Below are positions 12,189 through 23,954 of a stretch of DNA of 64,000 nt, piece by piece; within the stretch, counting starts at the first letter, position 1; each line of letters opens with the position of its first letter. The notes beneath the pieces are model-generated. The model made no database searches and was not told the DNA's origin. It saw nothing but the letters and a program-made list of their open reading frames with translations. The translations under genes were made by a program, and so were the position numbers. Origin of the DNA: Lumbricus terrestris (lineage: Eukaryota; Annelida; Clitellata; Crassiclitellata; Lumbricidae); the NCBI GenBank assembly GCA_949752735.1, contig OX457053.1:24359682-24423681 (forward strand), given 5' to 3'.

Positions 12189-12194
12189 TTTATT
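12189..12194 (-). terminator. Candidate polyadenylation signal of cystatin A
   Basis: AATAAA on the minus strand, about 385 bases after the stop. The same hexamer lies at the matching place after cystatin B (30951-30956) within conserved sequence. Confidence 0.45.
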
Positions 12195-12576
12195 TGACTC
12201 CAATTAAGTATCGTAGCATCAACATTGTTATTCGAGCAGTGCATATTCGTAGGCCTAATATTTAATTAAATATACATGTAGTCACAGTGTCTTCCATAGA
12301 GCTTGCTACTTAGTTATATAAACAACTGAAATCATGATTTGTCTTTCACTTACATGCAAACGTTAACAACATTCTCTGTAGAACATTCTTGACAATTTGT
12401 CCTAAAAAATACTAGGTTTAATCGGCTGCGTAGGAAATACTACAAGCAATAATTTAATTAAACTAAAAGAAAACTATAGCCTACGTCTAGGTGATAGTTT
12501 TTAGAAAGAGAGAAAGCGGATTTTCTGTGCCTTAAGTGCACGGCACCGTCAAGGCATTATGCTTGTTGTGATGCAT

Positions 12577-15500
12577 TTACTTCTTGAAACACTCCAACGT
12601 ATCATCCTTCTTCCTTGGATAAAGAACGGAACGAAGCTCCACGTGACCCTCGAGGGGATGGAGGATGGAAGCGTGCAGATACGTCTTCTCGTCATCAACG
12701 AGAATCTGTATTCGTAACCAACAGTCAAGCATATAAGGCAAGTATAAGCAGTGCGAGAATTGTGGGGAAAAAACTGGGGGTTGGACTATGATCCACTTAG
12801 AATTGGGGTGTGAAAAACAGACTTTACTATGGGGCTCTAAGAAAGACTGGGGGTTGGTTGAAACCCCAAACCCGACAATTGTCACCCTGCAAGTAAGTCT
12901 ATATATAGTCATGCAGTATTCAATACGAAGAAAAAAGTCGGCTAACTCGCGTTCCCTTGCGCCATTAAGCAAGGAAGAACAGTGAGAGTTTCTTGGTCAG
13001 TTGACAGGCGGAGACCAATCCTCTCCTGGTAGGGTAAGGAGGCCGGTGGGTCCTCTGGACCTCTTTCACCCTGAAATGTCCTTCCAACACCTGCCGCCTG
13101 CTTTTTCAGGGTTCCTGGTGAGCCTGTCCACCTCGCGTAACGCCTTGGTGGTTCCTCAGCCTAAGCTTTCACCTCTGATTGCATGGCCTCACCCGGCATT
13201 CCCCTACTTGGTTATTCAACCCCCACCCCTATCATGGTGAGGTGCAGTTCGGACTTGGGGGGGAGTAATAGTATTATAACTGATAATAAAAACGACACTC
13301 CATAAATATTGTTAGTAAATTAAAACATGTATGAATAATATTCAAGGAAGAGAGATCGGCTAGTATAAACCATTAACTTTCCAGGATCCTGTTCCGCTCG
13401 ACTTAGTGCCTCACCATTGTACTTTTTGACTTTGAGTGCAATAAACAAATTCATTCATTCATTCATTCATTCATTCATTCATTCATTCATTCATCCATCC
13501 ATCCATTCATTCATTCATTCATTCAGTATCGCATCCCTGTATTATAAACACAATCTTTAGAAACCACCAGAACGCAATAAACCAACCTTCATATAGTAAT
13601 TCGTGCCTGCAACAACCTGAGTGGATACGGTAATGGCCGTGAAAGTACGAAACTTTTGGTTCACCTTAGCCTCAACATCTAGCTTCACCTGCAAACGCGC
13701 AACATTTGGTTTACAATCGTGTTTACAATATTTAAATAAAAAGGACACGTTTCAGTTCATGGGCGCCAGCAGAAATTTTTTCAGGGGGCAAACACGATGG
13801 TCACGGTTGTATGTTTTGTAGCAAGAGTTGAAAATAAAAAGCAGGAACTTAAGAACGTGCATGGGTTTTTTCATATAGGTCTCTTAATGCAAATTTCTCA
13901 TTTTAATTTTTTATTTTGAATATGAATAATTTCTTTAAGGCGATAAAATTACAGAATCAAAAGTAGTATAGTTGAAAGGTAAATTTCTGAAGTGGCGCAA
14001 TAAGTCCATAGAACGAACTTATGATCAAACGAACGAAAATTGTGTCATTTTCTAGGGGCAAGTGCTCTTCTAGATAGGCTACTTCTATATTTTAATCGTA
14101 ATTTCTAAACTTCTAAGGCAGCACTTGAAAGTCAATCGCTGGCACCAACTTATTCACGAGCCTGCATCGAGGCAGAGGTCTGTTCAAATGGCAAGTTTGA
14201 TCAAAGGAAGGTCCGATTCCGGTTGCAATAAAGGGGCAGAGGGACAGAGTAGATGTTAAGGTGTGTGTCATTTAGGATAGGAATGCGGAGTATCCGAGGA
14301 TAGTGGTATGAATAATTCTTTTGAACAGGCGAGACCTCAGTTTTGAATGGAAATCCCGAGGAATGATAAAATAGAGTCACTTAATCAGCAGTTTGTTTTT
14401 ACGTCTTGACCTCATTAGATTGTGTACCATGGCACCAAAATGAACAAAAACCTGGCTATTGCAGACTTCATCATATATCCTAATTACCTAATTATGTAGA
14501 CTTACGAAGGTCTAACGCCGGAGAATAGTCAGGCCTCTCTGACGCAATTACAGTGTGTTGTAAAGCAAAATCAAATTTTTACATTAATGTAATTTATTGA
14601 AAATGTTGCAGTTGTGAAAGGTTGTAACACAGCAAGATTTTAATAAAGTAGTGTATGCATATGACTAATACTATTTGCATGGGCGCCAGCTGGGTAAGTA
14701 AAATCAAATGGTCAATGGCCATAGTTACAGTTTCAATGCATGGTAGAAATTAAAAGCATTTACTTTTATATAAGTTTCTCAACGTAGAATTTAAGTTTCA
14801 AATTGTGCATCATTTAGTATAATTAATTCTCTAATGCGAATAAATTAGTTAAAAACTCAAAAGTAGTATAGTTAAAAATAGGTATCGATTTTCTAGGAGG
14901 TGGGGGGTAAGTAAGTGCCCCCTCTTGTCCCTATGTGCGGGTGCCCATGTTTCAGTTCCAGATTTGTATAGAAGGGTCTGTACTATATTTTAAATGTAAA
15001 TGATAACACCAATTTTTTAAGCGCTAGGTTACGTAGATGCTAAACACATGGCACAAGCTTATTCACAAGCGAAGTGTTAAGCCAGACGGTGTTATATAGG
15101 CCTATATTCGTTCAATGAGCAAAACCAGGTTGACAAACCGCGACCTGGTGCATTGAGACAGACAAATATTCTATTGAAATAATAATAATATTATTAGGCT
15201 AAAGTGAGCTCGAATTTATTCGATAGTTAGACCATGCTTTAATAATAATGTTTGAAAACAGCTCTAGAGACAAAGGTATCACATGAGCATCATCATATTC
15301 GAGTTGCGAGGAAAAAAACAGAAAGAAAGAGAATAATTTAGGGGTCTACAATTTTACAAGCTAGTCACATGCAATAGGTTTACTGTCTTGCAACACGGAG
15401 AAATTTGTCTACAGAATTTCCGTTTTCGTAATATGAATCCGTTAGCAAAAGTCGTAAAAATAAATAAATAGATGCCTTCATTACCAATTGGCAGATCTTT

Positions 15501-15580
15501 TGGTCTTCGAGAGTCGCATGTCTCGGCTCTGACCATCCACCATGAAGTGTCGGCGTTCTTGCTCCCTCCGATGTCGACAT
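12577..15580 (-). CDS. Stefin-type cystatin A (three exons)
   Basis: Spliced gene: exon 1 15580-15485 (32 codons), exon 2 13688-13587 (34 codons), exon 3 12705-12577 (42 codons plus stop). Introns begin GT and end AG and all junctions are phase 0. The predicted protein is 108 residues with no signal peptide, close to the roughly 98 residues of stefins. It shows the N-terminal Gly-Gly (HGGW), then ATLEDQ, the first hairpin loop QVVAGTNYYMK (complete QVVAG), and the C-terminal YLHASILHPLEG and LYPRKKDD. Stefins are cytosolic, reversible inhibitors of papain-like cysteine proteases: the Gly-Gly trunk and QVVAG loop wedge into the active site. Exon 3 begins after an AG at 12706-12707. Related copies lie at 31314-33729 and 61750-61869. 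Expression is not shown. Confidence 0.88.
13757..15110. repeat. Two degenerate copies of an approximately 430-bp repeat in cystatin A intron 1
   Basis: Copies at about 13757-14190 and 14678-15110 both start CATGGGCGCCAGC, share AAAAGTAGTATAGTT and end with the CTTATTCACGAGC motif. The family is unknown and no frame is present. Confidence 0.55.
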
Positions 15581-16350
15581 GGTTCAATGCAGACGTCAAA
15601 TCAAGAAAACAAAATGCTTCTGAATCCCTAAGCAGCAACTCGCGCGGTGAAATACAAGCAGACAACTTAGAAAACGGACCTTTTAAAGTGTCTGTTTGCG
15701 TAGGCATCAACGCCCACGCTGCACGTGAGCTTTTGTTATTGACTAATCATAGTAATCACCAATGGCTACCCTATGCTTCTATAAAATGTTTTTATTGCCT
15801 CTTTGATGGTCGCGTTACAACGTCTCAACTCCGAAATGTGAGGAATTCAACGCGTTTTCTCTGTTATTATCATCATTATTTTATTAGTATTAATATTAGT
15901 CAATTAATTAATTACTTTTATTACGCGCTCTAGGTCACGCCGAAATGTGAATTTCAGATGCAGATAGTCAGCCGTGAGGAAAAGTTGCAGTTAGAGATCC
16001 ATATGTTTGAAGTCCAAAGAGAAATAGTGGATTTTGATCCACTTTTGAGGGAAGGAAGTGAAATTGAACTATACCAAGATAGTAACAGACGTTTCCATTC
16101 TCTGGGTGCAGAGACATGGTATGCGCGGGAGCCTATAGCTGTTCTCAATCTGGGCTCAGCTAAAAGACTCTTATGTCTGAGTGACGATCGTCGACAACGA
16201 GGAATGATGTAAAGACTTGAAGGTGACTGAGGTAGGGAGCTGGGCTGGCGATCAGGATTTTGTAGGTCAAACAGACCAATTAAAATGTTAAAAGTTATCC
16301 TGGACTAAATATAGGGAGCCAATGCAGCTGATCAAAATGTACATAGGAGT
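15581..16350 (-). promoter_or_regulatory. Cystatin A upstream region with a block conserved in copy B
   Basis: Upstream of the minus-strand ATG, 15707-15722 holds CATCAACGCCCACGCT. It is followed by an inverted CCAAT box (CACCAATGG on the plus strand at about 15757). The CAACGCCCACGCT block recurs upstream of copy B (about 33857-33870) and again at 34889-34902. Conservation amid diverged DNA suggests promoter elements; no experiment supports this here. Confidence 0.4.
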
Positions 16351-16460
16351 TTGTGTGCGTTTGTGTGTGTGTGTGTGTGTGTGCTACACGCACACACACG
16401 CGCACGCACGCACACACACACGCACGCACACACACACACGCGCGCGCGCACACACACATT
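16351..16460. repeat. (GT)n/(CA)n microsatellite with CG steps
   Basis: GT units to 16382, then CACACG-type units to about 16458. The adjoining complementary dinucleotide runs could pair. Confidence 0.92.
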
Positions 16461-16619
16461 CACGCATATCCCTATTCAAAGTTTATTAGGACCAACGCAG
16501 TGAACGATGATCGCGATGTGCAATTTCTGTATAAGCTTAATTATTATAGGCCCTATCATTCAGATACGAGACGATTTAATGTATAGGCCTCTCGTAGCCT
16601 ACTTCTCTGGCCTGCGCGT

Positions 16620-17597
16620 GCTTGTGTAGATCTACTATGTGTAGATTCAAGGTCGCGTTTTTACGATACCATCATCGCGAGCCATCCCTCATTTTTGTGG
16701 GTGTGCTCAAGGTCTTGACCAATTGCCCACTTCAAGGTTTGGATTTGGGTATATAGTTTGTGTGAAATGAAAATAGCGTTTACTTTGTCTGATCATCAAT
16801 GCCCGTGTCGGGAGACAGAGTCGCCCCAAAAGTCTTCCCACGGAGACTTTATTTCGAAACACATTCTCCCTGGCGGATCATTTCCTCCGCCTACGACGAT
16901 TTTGTAGGCATATCTCCTACTCCTCTCGCCTGTGCGTGCTTGTTTACTATGTGTAGGTTCAAGGTCGCGTTTTTACGATACCGCCATCGCGAGCCATCCC
17001 TCATTTTTGTGGGTGTGCAAGATATACAGGCTCAAGGTCTTGACCAATTGCCCACTTCAAGGTTTGGATTTGGGTATATAGTTTGTGTGAAATGAAAATA
17101 GTGTTTACTTTTGTCTGATCATCAATGCCCGTGTCGCGAGACAGAGTCACCCCAAGAGTCTCCTCCCCGGAGACTTTATTTCGAAACAGACTCTCCCCCG
17201 GCGGATCTGTTCTAGAATAAATTCGCCCCCTGAGACTATATTCTGAATAAAGTCTCTATAGGGGAGACAACATTTCCTCCGCCTACGAAATAATGTCTCC
17301 CCGTTGAGCGTGAAATCGGCTACAGTCGCGTAAAATTGATAGATGAGCAGGTTAAGCAGTTAGTGTCGCGAGACAGAGTCACCCCAAAAGTCTCCTCCCC
17401 GGAGACTTTATTTCGAAACAGACTCTCCCCCGGCGGATCTGTTCTAGAATAAATTCGCCCCCCGGAGACTATATTCTGAATAAAGTCTCTATAGGGGAGA
17501 CAACATTTCCTCCGCCTACGAAATAATGTCTCCCCGTTGAGCGTGAAATAGGCTACAGTCGCGTAAAATTGATAGATGAGCAGGTTTAGCAGTTAGT
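16620..17597. repeat. Tandem repeats including two 232-bp units rich in GGAGAC/GTCTCC
   Basis: A roughly 310-bp block (about 16610-16790) is repeated at about 16925-17102. Then a 232-bp unit starting GTGTCGCGAGACAGAGTCAC occurs at 17131 and again at 17363. Each 232-bp unit contains several GTCTCC/GGAGAC inverted pairs, among them a 16-base stem GGGGAGACAACATTTC whose partner begins GAAATAATGTC, with two mismatches. Confidence 0.75.
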
Positions 17598-18602
17598 TTA
17601 CGTATACAAGAAAATATGCATAGGACTACTTTCACATCAGAAAATTTCTTCCAAGGCAGAGTTTCATCCAGTGTGGGAGACTCTGCTTCCGGGGAGACTT
17701 TATATATATAAATATCCGTTTAATTCGTGAAAAACGTCCAGGTTGACACACCGCAGCCTGGTTACATGGTGACATTAAGAGAGACAAACCATCATAAAAT
17801 GAAATTAAAACGTCTTTCTAAATAGATCATTGTTAATGAGATTGAATTATTTAAATGTTGTAAGCGTGACATCGGTCTTCATTGCTGTTAACTCCGCCAT
17901 TGGTTGCACTCTGCCAGTACCAGTCCCAAACATGTACTGCATCGGAACTCAACTAAAAGATCCGTAGATTCATGATCACAGGAAAGAAGGAGGAATGTGA
18001 CGAGTTAGTTGTGACGGAGGGTATACGAAGGTGTGCTGGTGCTGAGGGATTTGTGAGCCAAATAGGCCGATTAAATTTTTTTAAATGAACTGAACAGGAA
18101 GCTAATGCAGCTCAATGCGGATTGGGTAGGTACATGTATGGGGAACCTGTTCGTAGTGGAACCTGTGATTCATAATGGTATCCTAAAGAGACCTCGGGGT
18201 AATTCCGATCGATGATGTTAAACTTAGACTGCGCTTCCGCTTGGCCTAAGTCGGGAGCGCTTCTGAGTAGAGCGCCAATTGTTTGATCAAATTATGGGCC
18301 AATTAATTATCAACGCACCTCCGCTTTTATAATTCGATCAGTCTTTACCGGAACTTATCATAATGGGATTGACTTATTCGCATGCAGGGTCGGCGTTTTT
18401 CTTCGAAAGCGACGCGTATACCTTCTCATTAATTCTGTGCGTGGTTGTAGCCTATACAGGTTCAAGGTTGCGTTCTTATATGAGTTAAAATAAGCCGGAA
18501 CTAAACGCGTCCTCAATTGCGGCTTGGGTCTATTTTAGGGTTACGACGAGTGAAGTGTATTGTTTAAGGAAAAGTTGTTCAAAGATGACAGACAACTCCG
18601 AG
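17598..18602. other. Intergenic with SINE 3' fragment
   Basis: TCGGGAGCGCTTCTGAGTAG at 18251-18270 matches the body of the SINE family at 1645 and 63486. No gene is seen. Confidence 0.45.
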
Positions 18603-18871
18603 ACTATTCAAATTCAAATTCAAATTCAAATTCACAAATTATTTATAAATAATAAATAATAAACCACAATAAACAAAATAAACAGAACAGTATAACACAA
18701 CTGGTATTTAACATAGTAAGTCATTCAACAAGAACTATGGAAAATAGATTAGGGAGCAATAGGCACACATGAAGGAACGAGCCCGCTTAGTAGGGGCCTA
18801 TATACTGGGATGAAATTACAATGTGGTGGAGGTGGGAATGGATAAGGGAGTAGACATTATTAAACTATACA
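18603..18871 (-). mobile_element. CR1-like LINE 3' end (left part, interrupted)
   Basis: On the minus strand this is a LINE 3' untranslated region ending in (TTTGAA)n repeats. A block resembling GGTCCCACTAGCGGG of the copy at 62.76 kb is present in diverged form. Its continuation is at 28759-29131, beyond the inserted LTR element. Confidence 0.6.
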
Positions 18872-21311
18872 TGTAACGCCCGCCCCTATCGGCCTCCCCG
18901 GAGTCGCCACTTCCGGATCCTCGCTCGATGGGACCGCGTGCTGCTGTGGACAAGCTCTAGAGATAGAGGGAGGACAGGAGGAGGTGACTTCTGGGTTCGA
19001 ATCCCAACCCAGGAAAGGCGGCCAGTCTTTTCGACTACCGTACTCCCTATATGAAATTGGCGGCCTACCAGCCAATCTATCACTTCTCCGCAATATACCA
19101 GGTTGCGTGAAATCTTTAGGCCTAGCACCCAAAGTTTCCTCCAGGCCGATGGTCGAGTGGTATGGCGCGTCCGCAGGGGTAATAGCGGTGAGGTAACCAG
19201 GGTTCGAATCCACAGCAGGCTTGGGTACCGGCGACGCCTCTAGCCTTTCCAATCGTGATACCATTTCCGTCAGCGCTTCCCTGACATTATCTCTTACAGC
19301 CGAGATCTCTTCTCTTATCTCCTCTCTTACATTTGATTGCACTGAGGAAATAGCTTCGCTAACATTTGATTGCACTGCCAGGACATTAAACTCCACCGTG
19401 GCAATCGCCTCTTGCGTCTCTCTGGCATTCAGTTGCAAAGACGACTGTATAGAAGTCATAGCATCATGAGTTGACTTAGCATGCGCTTGCATAGCCTCTT
19501 GTGAAGACTTAGCGTTAGTCTGTATTGCTTCATGAGTGGACCTAGCATTAGTTTGTATTGCCTCGAGCAATATCTCCATAGAAGAAGGGGGCCTAGAAGG
19601 CTGAGCGGGAGTGACTGGCCTAGACTCCTCCATAGCGCTATAGAAATGACTCCTATCTTTATAGCTCACGGTCAATATCGCTAGCAGTGAACGAAGTAGT
19701 TATTCTTATTAACAAATCAAGCATTCAATCCACATCCGTCACATTCAAAGCCATCAATAATCAAAGTCAGAAGTTTAATTAATATTTCTTATTATTCCCA
19801 ATCAATTGAATCTTCAATTGACATCAATTATGTTCAAAGCAATCAAACATAAAAGTCAGTAAGTTTAATTATCAGTTCCTATCCTTTGTAAAGACATTCA
19901 ATGAAAATCAAATGCAACAATTCAATGCAAACACCTATCAACCGGAGTATGCCTAAATTAAATCCCGATTGACTCTAAAGTCCCACGGCCAATTTCAGTT
20001 CAGCCCAAAATATCTAAATAACCGATCGTATTAATTCCCCAATAAAGCGTACCTTATGTCCGAAGACAAGGGACAAAGCCGGTCGTGTGCGAAGAACAGC
20101 GACGAAGACGATATCCAAGAGAAGCGACGACACACACAGAAAGGCGTCGAGTTTGAAACGCCCGAAAAGATCAGCTAAATCCGATGCTGATTTCTCGCAA
20201 TGAACAACAATTTCGGCTATTTATCCAAGCCGTTTGAGAAAGACGCCCTTAGGCAACCATACGAACAACCGCTTCGCAACACAATTTCGAAGAACGAGAG
20301 CAGAGCGCTGACGATTCGAAGCCCACGATAAATCACTCCGTGTGACAGGGCGAAGAGAGGCCTTGAATTAGTAATCCAGGAATATATCCGAAGCGAGAGC
20401 GAAGACAAAACTTGCAGCGACGCTGATGTATTTCTCGCAACAAACAAACTCTTTTATTTAATCGACTCCATGTCGAGAGAGAATGAATCGCCGACAGAAT
20501 CCGTGTATGCGCAACTAGTGCAAGCAGGCGCTTATCCTGGCCATGCTTCACCAACTTGATCGAGCCTAAAACTACCAACCGCCGCAATACATCCGACCGC
20601 CCTGAGATCCTGTGCGCAACTGAGCCTCTCAGCGTTGCGCTGCTCTTTTATTACTGCCTGACAAGGAGAGCGTCCCCCTTTCTGCGCATGACCAGCAAGC
20701 GAGCCGCGCGCGCAAACCCAGCAGCAACGCAGCTGTTTCAAGGCGGCAAGAATCAGCTGCCACGTGCGTCCTCTCCTGTGTATCTCTGCGTCTGTCTGTA
20801 GCTCACTATCTTTCTCCTTCTATCTCTCCTTCTGAAAGGCGCCATCTGCCGCTGATCACGTAGGCATCAAATGCACCAGTTCACCCTTGAGAAAACACAC
20901 GTACACAGACCCACACGCCAACGGTGTTTCCTTCTCAATCCGTGTCCCTGCCTGTGCTTGTCTGGCTGGCTGTATTCCTCGCTCACTCTGATCATCAGAC
21001 CACCTCAGAGAGCGTGCGAAAGTTTAATTACCCTCATCGACTGCAAGCGGCACGGCCTTTGAAGACAGCGACCGACGATCGCTGAGAGCGTGTGAACATA
21101 TACCAATTAATGGAACAGCAACGACTGCTGCCTACGTCAGCGGTCGCTGTGACCCGTGACAAGCGCAAATCAACATTAAAATATAGGTCACACAAGGCAG
21201 CTCAAAAATACAGAAATAAAACAAATATATCAGATCCCTGAAACCCCATAATCGATCAAAAATTAAATAAAATAATATTAGCGACCCGTAGCGTAGTTAT
21301 ACGTCGCTACA
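18872..21311 (-). repeat. 3' LTR (2440 bp)
   Basis: Direct repeat of 26319-28758. It carries the same first 268 Gag codons, here ending just past the LTR edge in flanking DNA (frame 19675 to 18860). Confidence 0.93.
19146..19220 (+). other. tRNA-like segment inside the LTR, antisense to Gag
   Basis: Plus-strand TGGTCGAGTGGTATGGCGC resembles a Leu/Ser-type tRNA D arm. GGGTTCGAATCC about 50 bases later is a box B. Another box B (GGGTTCGAATCCC) is at 18991-19003. Both repeat in the other LTR at +7447. Read antisense, the two box B copies encode the two DSNP motifs of Gag. A SINE origin is inferred. Confidence 0.6.
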
Positions 21312-21332
21312 CTATTCTCGGCCCTCCCTGAT
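21312..21332 (-). other. Candidate polypurine tract
   Basis: Minus-strand AGGGAGGGCCGAGAATAG directly precedes the 3' LTR. That is the expected site and composition for plus-strand priming. Confidence 0.6.
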
Positions 21333-23954
21333 TTCAGGATCCGTTTAATTGGAAAAATGGATCCTGAAATGTTAGTAAGGCCATACTCCAATTTTTACAT
21401 CAATGATTCAAATGCAAGAATTAAAAATATATGCAACGAACAGTCCTCAACGTAAGCATCAGAAAGTTCACATGTTAGCGTTAAATGTCAGTTCAAGCGA
21501 AAGAAACATTTATTATTATTATAATTATATAGCTCCATCGCTAATAGTTCAGTAAAGCTCAAAAGCAATTCTATATATAGGTCTCCTTGAGTTTAGTTAA
21601 GCACAAAGTCCTCCACGGCAAGCATTGACTTAAGAACCCACGGGACAGCCACAAAAACCACTAGACCTTCGTTACCTTTACAACAGGTCATCTGATTAAT
21701 AGGCCACCCATGGCCTTTACTATCGAGACTTCTTTAGGCATTTCACTGTAGGCAAACGTCTACATTTAAAGACTCATCTAAGCAGTTAAACCTAAGTCTC
21801 TAATCCCATTAACAACGGTACTATCATAGCAAATTACCTGAGACTACACACACAGCTTAAGTCTCCAAAGGCCAATGCTCATTATAACTATCCGTAGGCT
21901 CCCCATCAAAGCTTACCGTAAGAGACCAAGCCTAACTTCAGCTTAATAAGCCGCTCCCTTCCCAACATCTTTCAATAGGCCTACTTAAAAATGCAACCGA
22001 TTATGCACAGAATTAAAATAGGCCATTTAAACATAGGCTAAAGTAACATATTATTGCAATTAACGTTACAAAACAGTCACATTGTATAATCGTAAAAATT
22101 CTAGGCCTAAAAGGATTATCATGATTTTAATATGAGATCTTAGTCTAAAGCGCAAATCAACATTAGGCCACTTTAGTCTACTATAAATCCTTATGCATCA
22201 TTGCATAGCATCAAGGCCTATTATCTTTCCTTCATTCTATCAGAGATGCAGCGGAGACTAACGGGACCACCCACGCGCCTGGGAAACAACGATTGCTAAT
22301 TAATCGCCGCTCTTTGATGCGTCGACTCCTGTGTCTCTATTCCCCCCCCACGCAGTGCATCTACAGCGTGCGTCTGGCTGTGAGAATTAGGCAATTGAAC
22401 ATGATCCTTTTACATGTAGGTCAAAGTGCATCGTACGACTAAGGTCGCGCTGTCTCTGCACAAAGTGAAAATAATCCTAATTAAGCTCTTCTAAAAATTA
22501 GGATAAAATCTATGCATTAAAACTGTATATTACAGTCCTATGCAACAAATCAAATATAAGGTTATATTTCCGCTGATTTCCTTACGTTCAAGCAATCAAT
22601 AATCTGGCCATCCAAAGTGACATTATATGCACTGATAAATCAGGGCCAAGGACGAGCGCGATCGCCTTTATTGTGTCGCCGTCGTTCTTCCCCTCTCTCT
22701 ACAATTGCAGCTGTAGAAGTCGTGGGAACGACCGGCAGTTATACTAACCCGGCCCAAAATTAGTCCATGCACAGCAAATCAGGCCTCAAAACTAGGTCAA
22801 TCAACAAAACTTAGCAAAACCTTTTAAAGCTAGAATTATCGATAAACCTTACATGGCACGTTTTGCCTATAGCTCAAATAGGAAATTGAACGGCCAGCCT
22901 TTTTCATTATACAAAAAAAGGATCCTAATTATTATTATTATTTCTAGCCCTAATTAATATTATTAGGCCTCGCAGTTTAACCATATAATTCCATTGCAGG
23001 CGGAATCAGGCAAAACCGCAAAACTAGGCCTAATGCAAAAATTACACAGCATAACTAAATTATCGCCTATTCCTCAGCGTTAGGCTAGTAAAACAAGTAG
23101 GCCTATCATCCTAATTGATATAAAATGCCGAAATTTGTCTTCAAATCCTCAGAATTATATGGACTCATCACGGCAAACTATATATATATAGGCCTAATCC
23201 CGACAGATTGCAGATAAGCGCTATATGGGCCTTAAAGCATTCATTCAGCGCCTCTTTAAATCATCAATAATGCATCCATACAATTATATATATATGCGAT
23301 GACAATAGTTACGCATATAAAAACTCTATACACAGAAATTAGGAGCATTAAACTTTAACTGTGCAAATGTCTTAAAATTATTTTTCATAAATCATGTTAT
23401 AGATAGAGCGGGACATAGGCCTAATGCAGATTTCGACTTTGAGCGTTATCTCACAATTACTTCTTAAAGACATAGGCCTACTATTTTAACGCAGGTCATA
23501 ATATCACATAATCACATCATCATGGCTAATTCCACTGCAAGTCTAAGTTCAAGGTCACATAATCGTCATCAATGGCCTTAACTAAAATAGGCAACCTTAT
23601 ATATATACATCAACAGGTAAAACCAATATTTATATAGCGCAATGCAGGCAATGACAGTCCAGTTTTCTGTCTACAGCAGAGGCAATAATAAAATCGTCCA
23701 TCGCTTCATTGCAAATGCAATACAATACTAATCTATATCACCATTGCAAACATTAATCAGACAGTCGGCAATGCAATACAAATATTAATACTATGCACAA
23801 CATACGATGCAAGAATACAGTTATTTACACAGTAAAACACACATGTAAAGCCTTCCACATGTAAAGTAAACGTATTCATCACAATCAAAATAAAACATGG
23901 TTACAGATGCTTCTGCATTCATAATGGCCGCCATTAAGCGGTCATTTAACAGAG
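21333..23954. other. Non-coding interior of the LTR element
   Basis: About 2.6 kb downstream of Gag, AT-rich with many AGGCCT words and no frame of note on either strand. It sits where pol would be expected and shows no relic motif that I can recognise. Confidence 0.7.

Larger units (their letters stand above)
10878..18572. repeat. Segmental duplication, copy A (pairs with about 30150-35390)
   Basis: The ATC repeat, the following unique DNA (CTCGTATGCAAATTC), the TTTGTGTATG minisatellite, GTGGGTGGGAACGG, cystatin exons 3-2-1, the promoter region, and a last block with CAATTGCGGCTTGGG (18509-18535) occur in the same order in copy B. Insertions and divergence are scattered between the blocks. 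The boundaries are approximate. Confidence 0.8.

Noticed and set aside
15354..15710. 118-codon minus-strand frame over cystatin A exon 1 as a separate gene
   Set aside because: It is out of frame with exon 1. The exon-1 frame continues correctly through the splice sites into exons 2 and 3.
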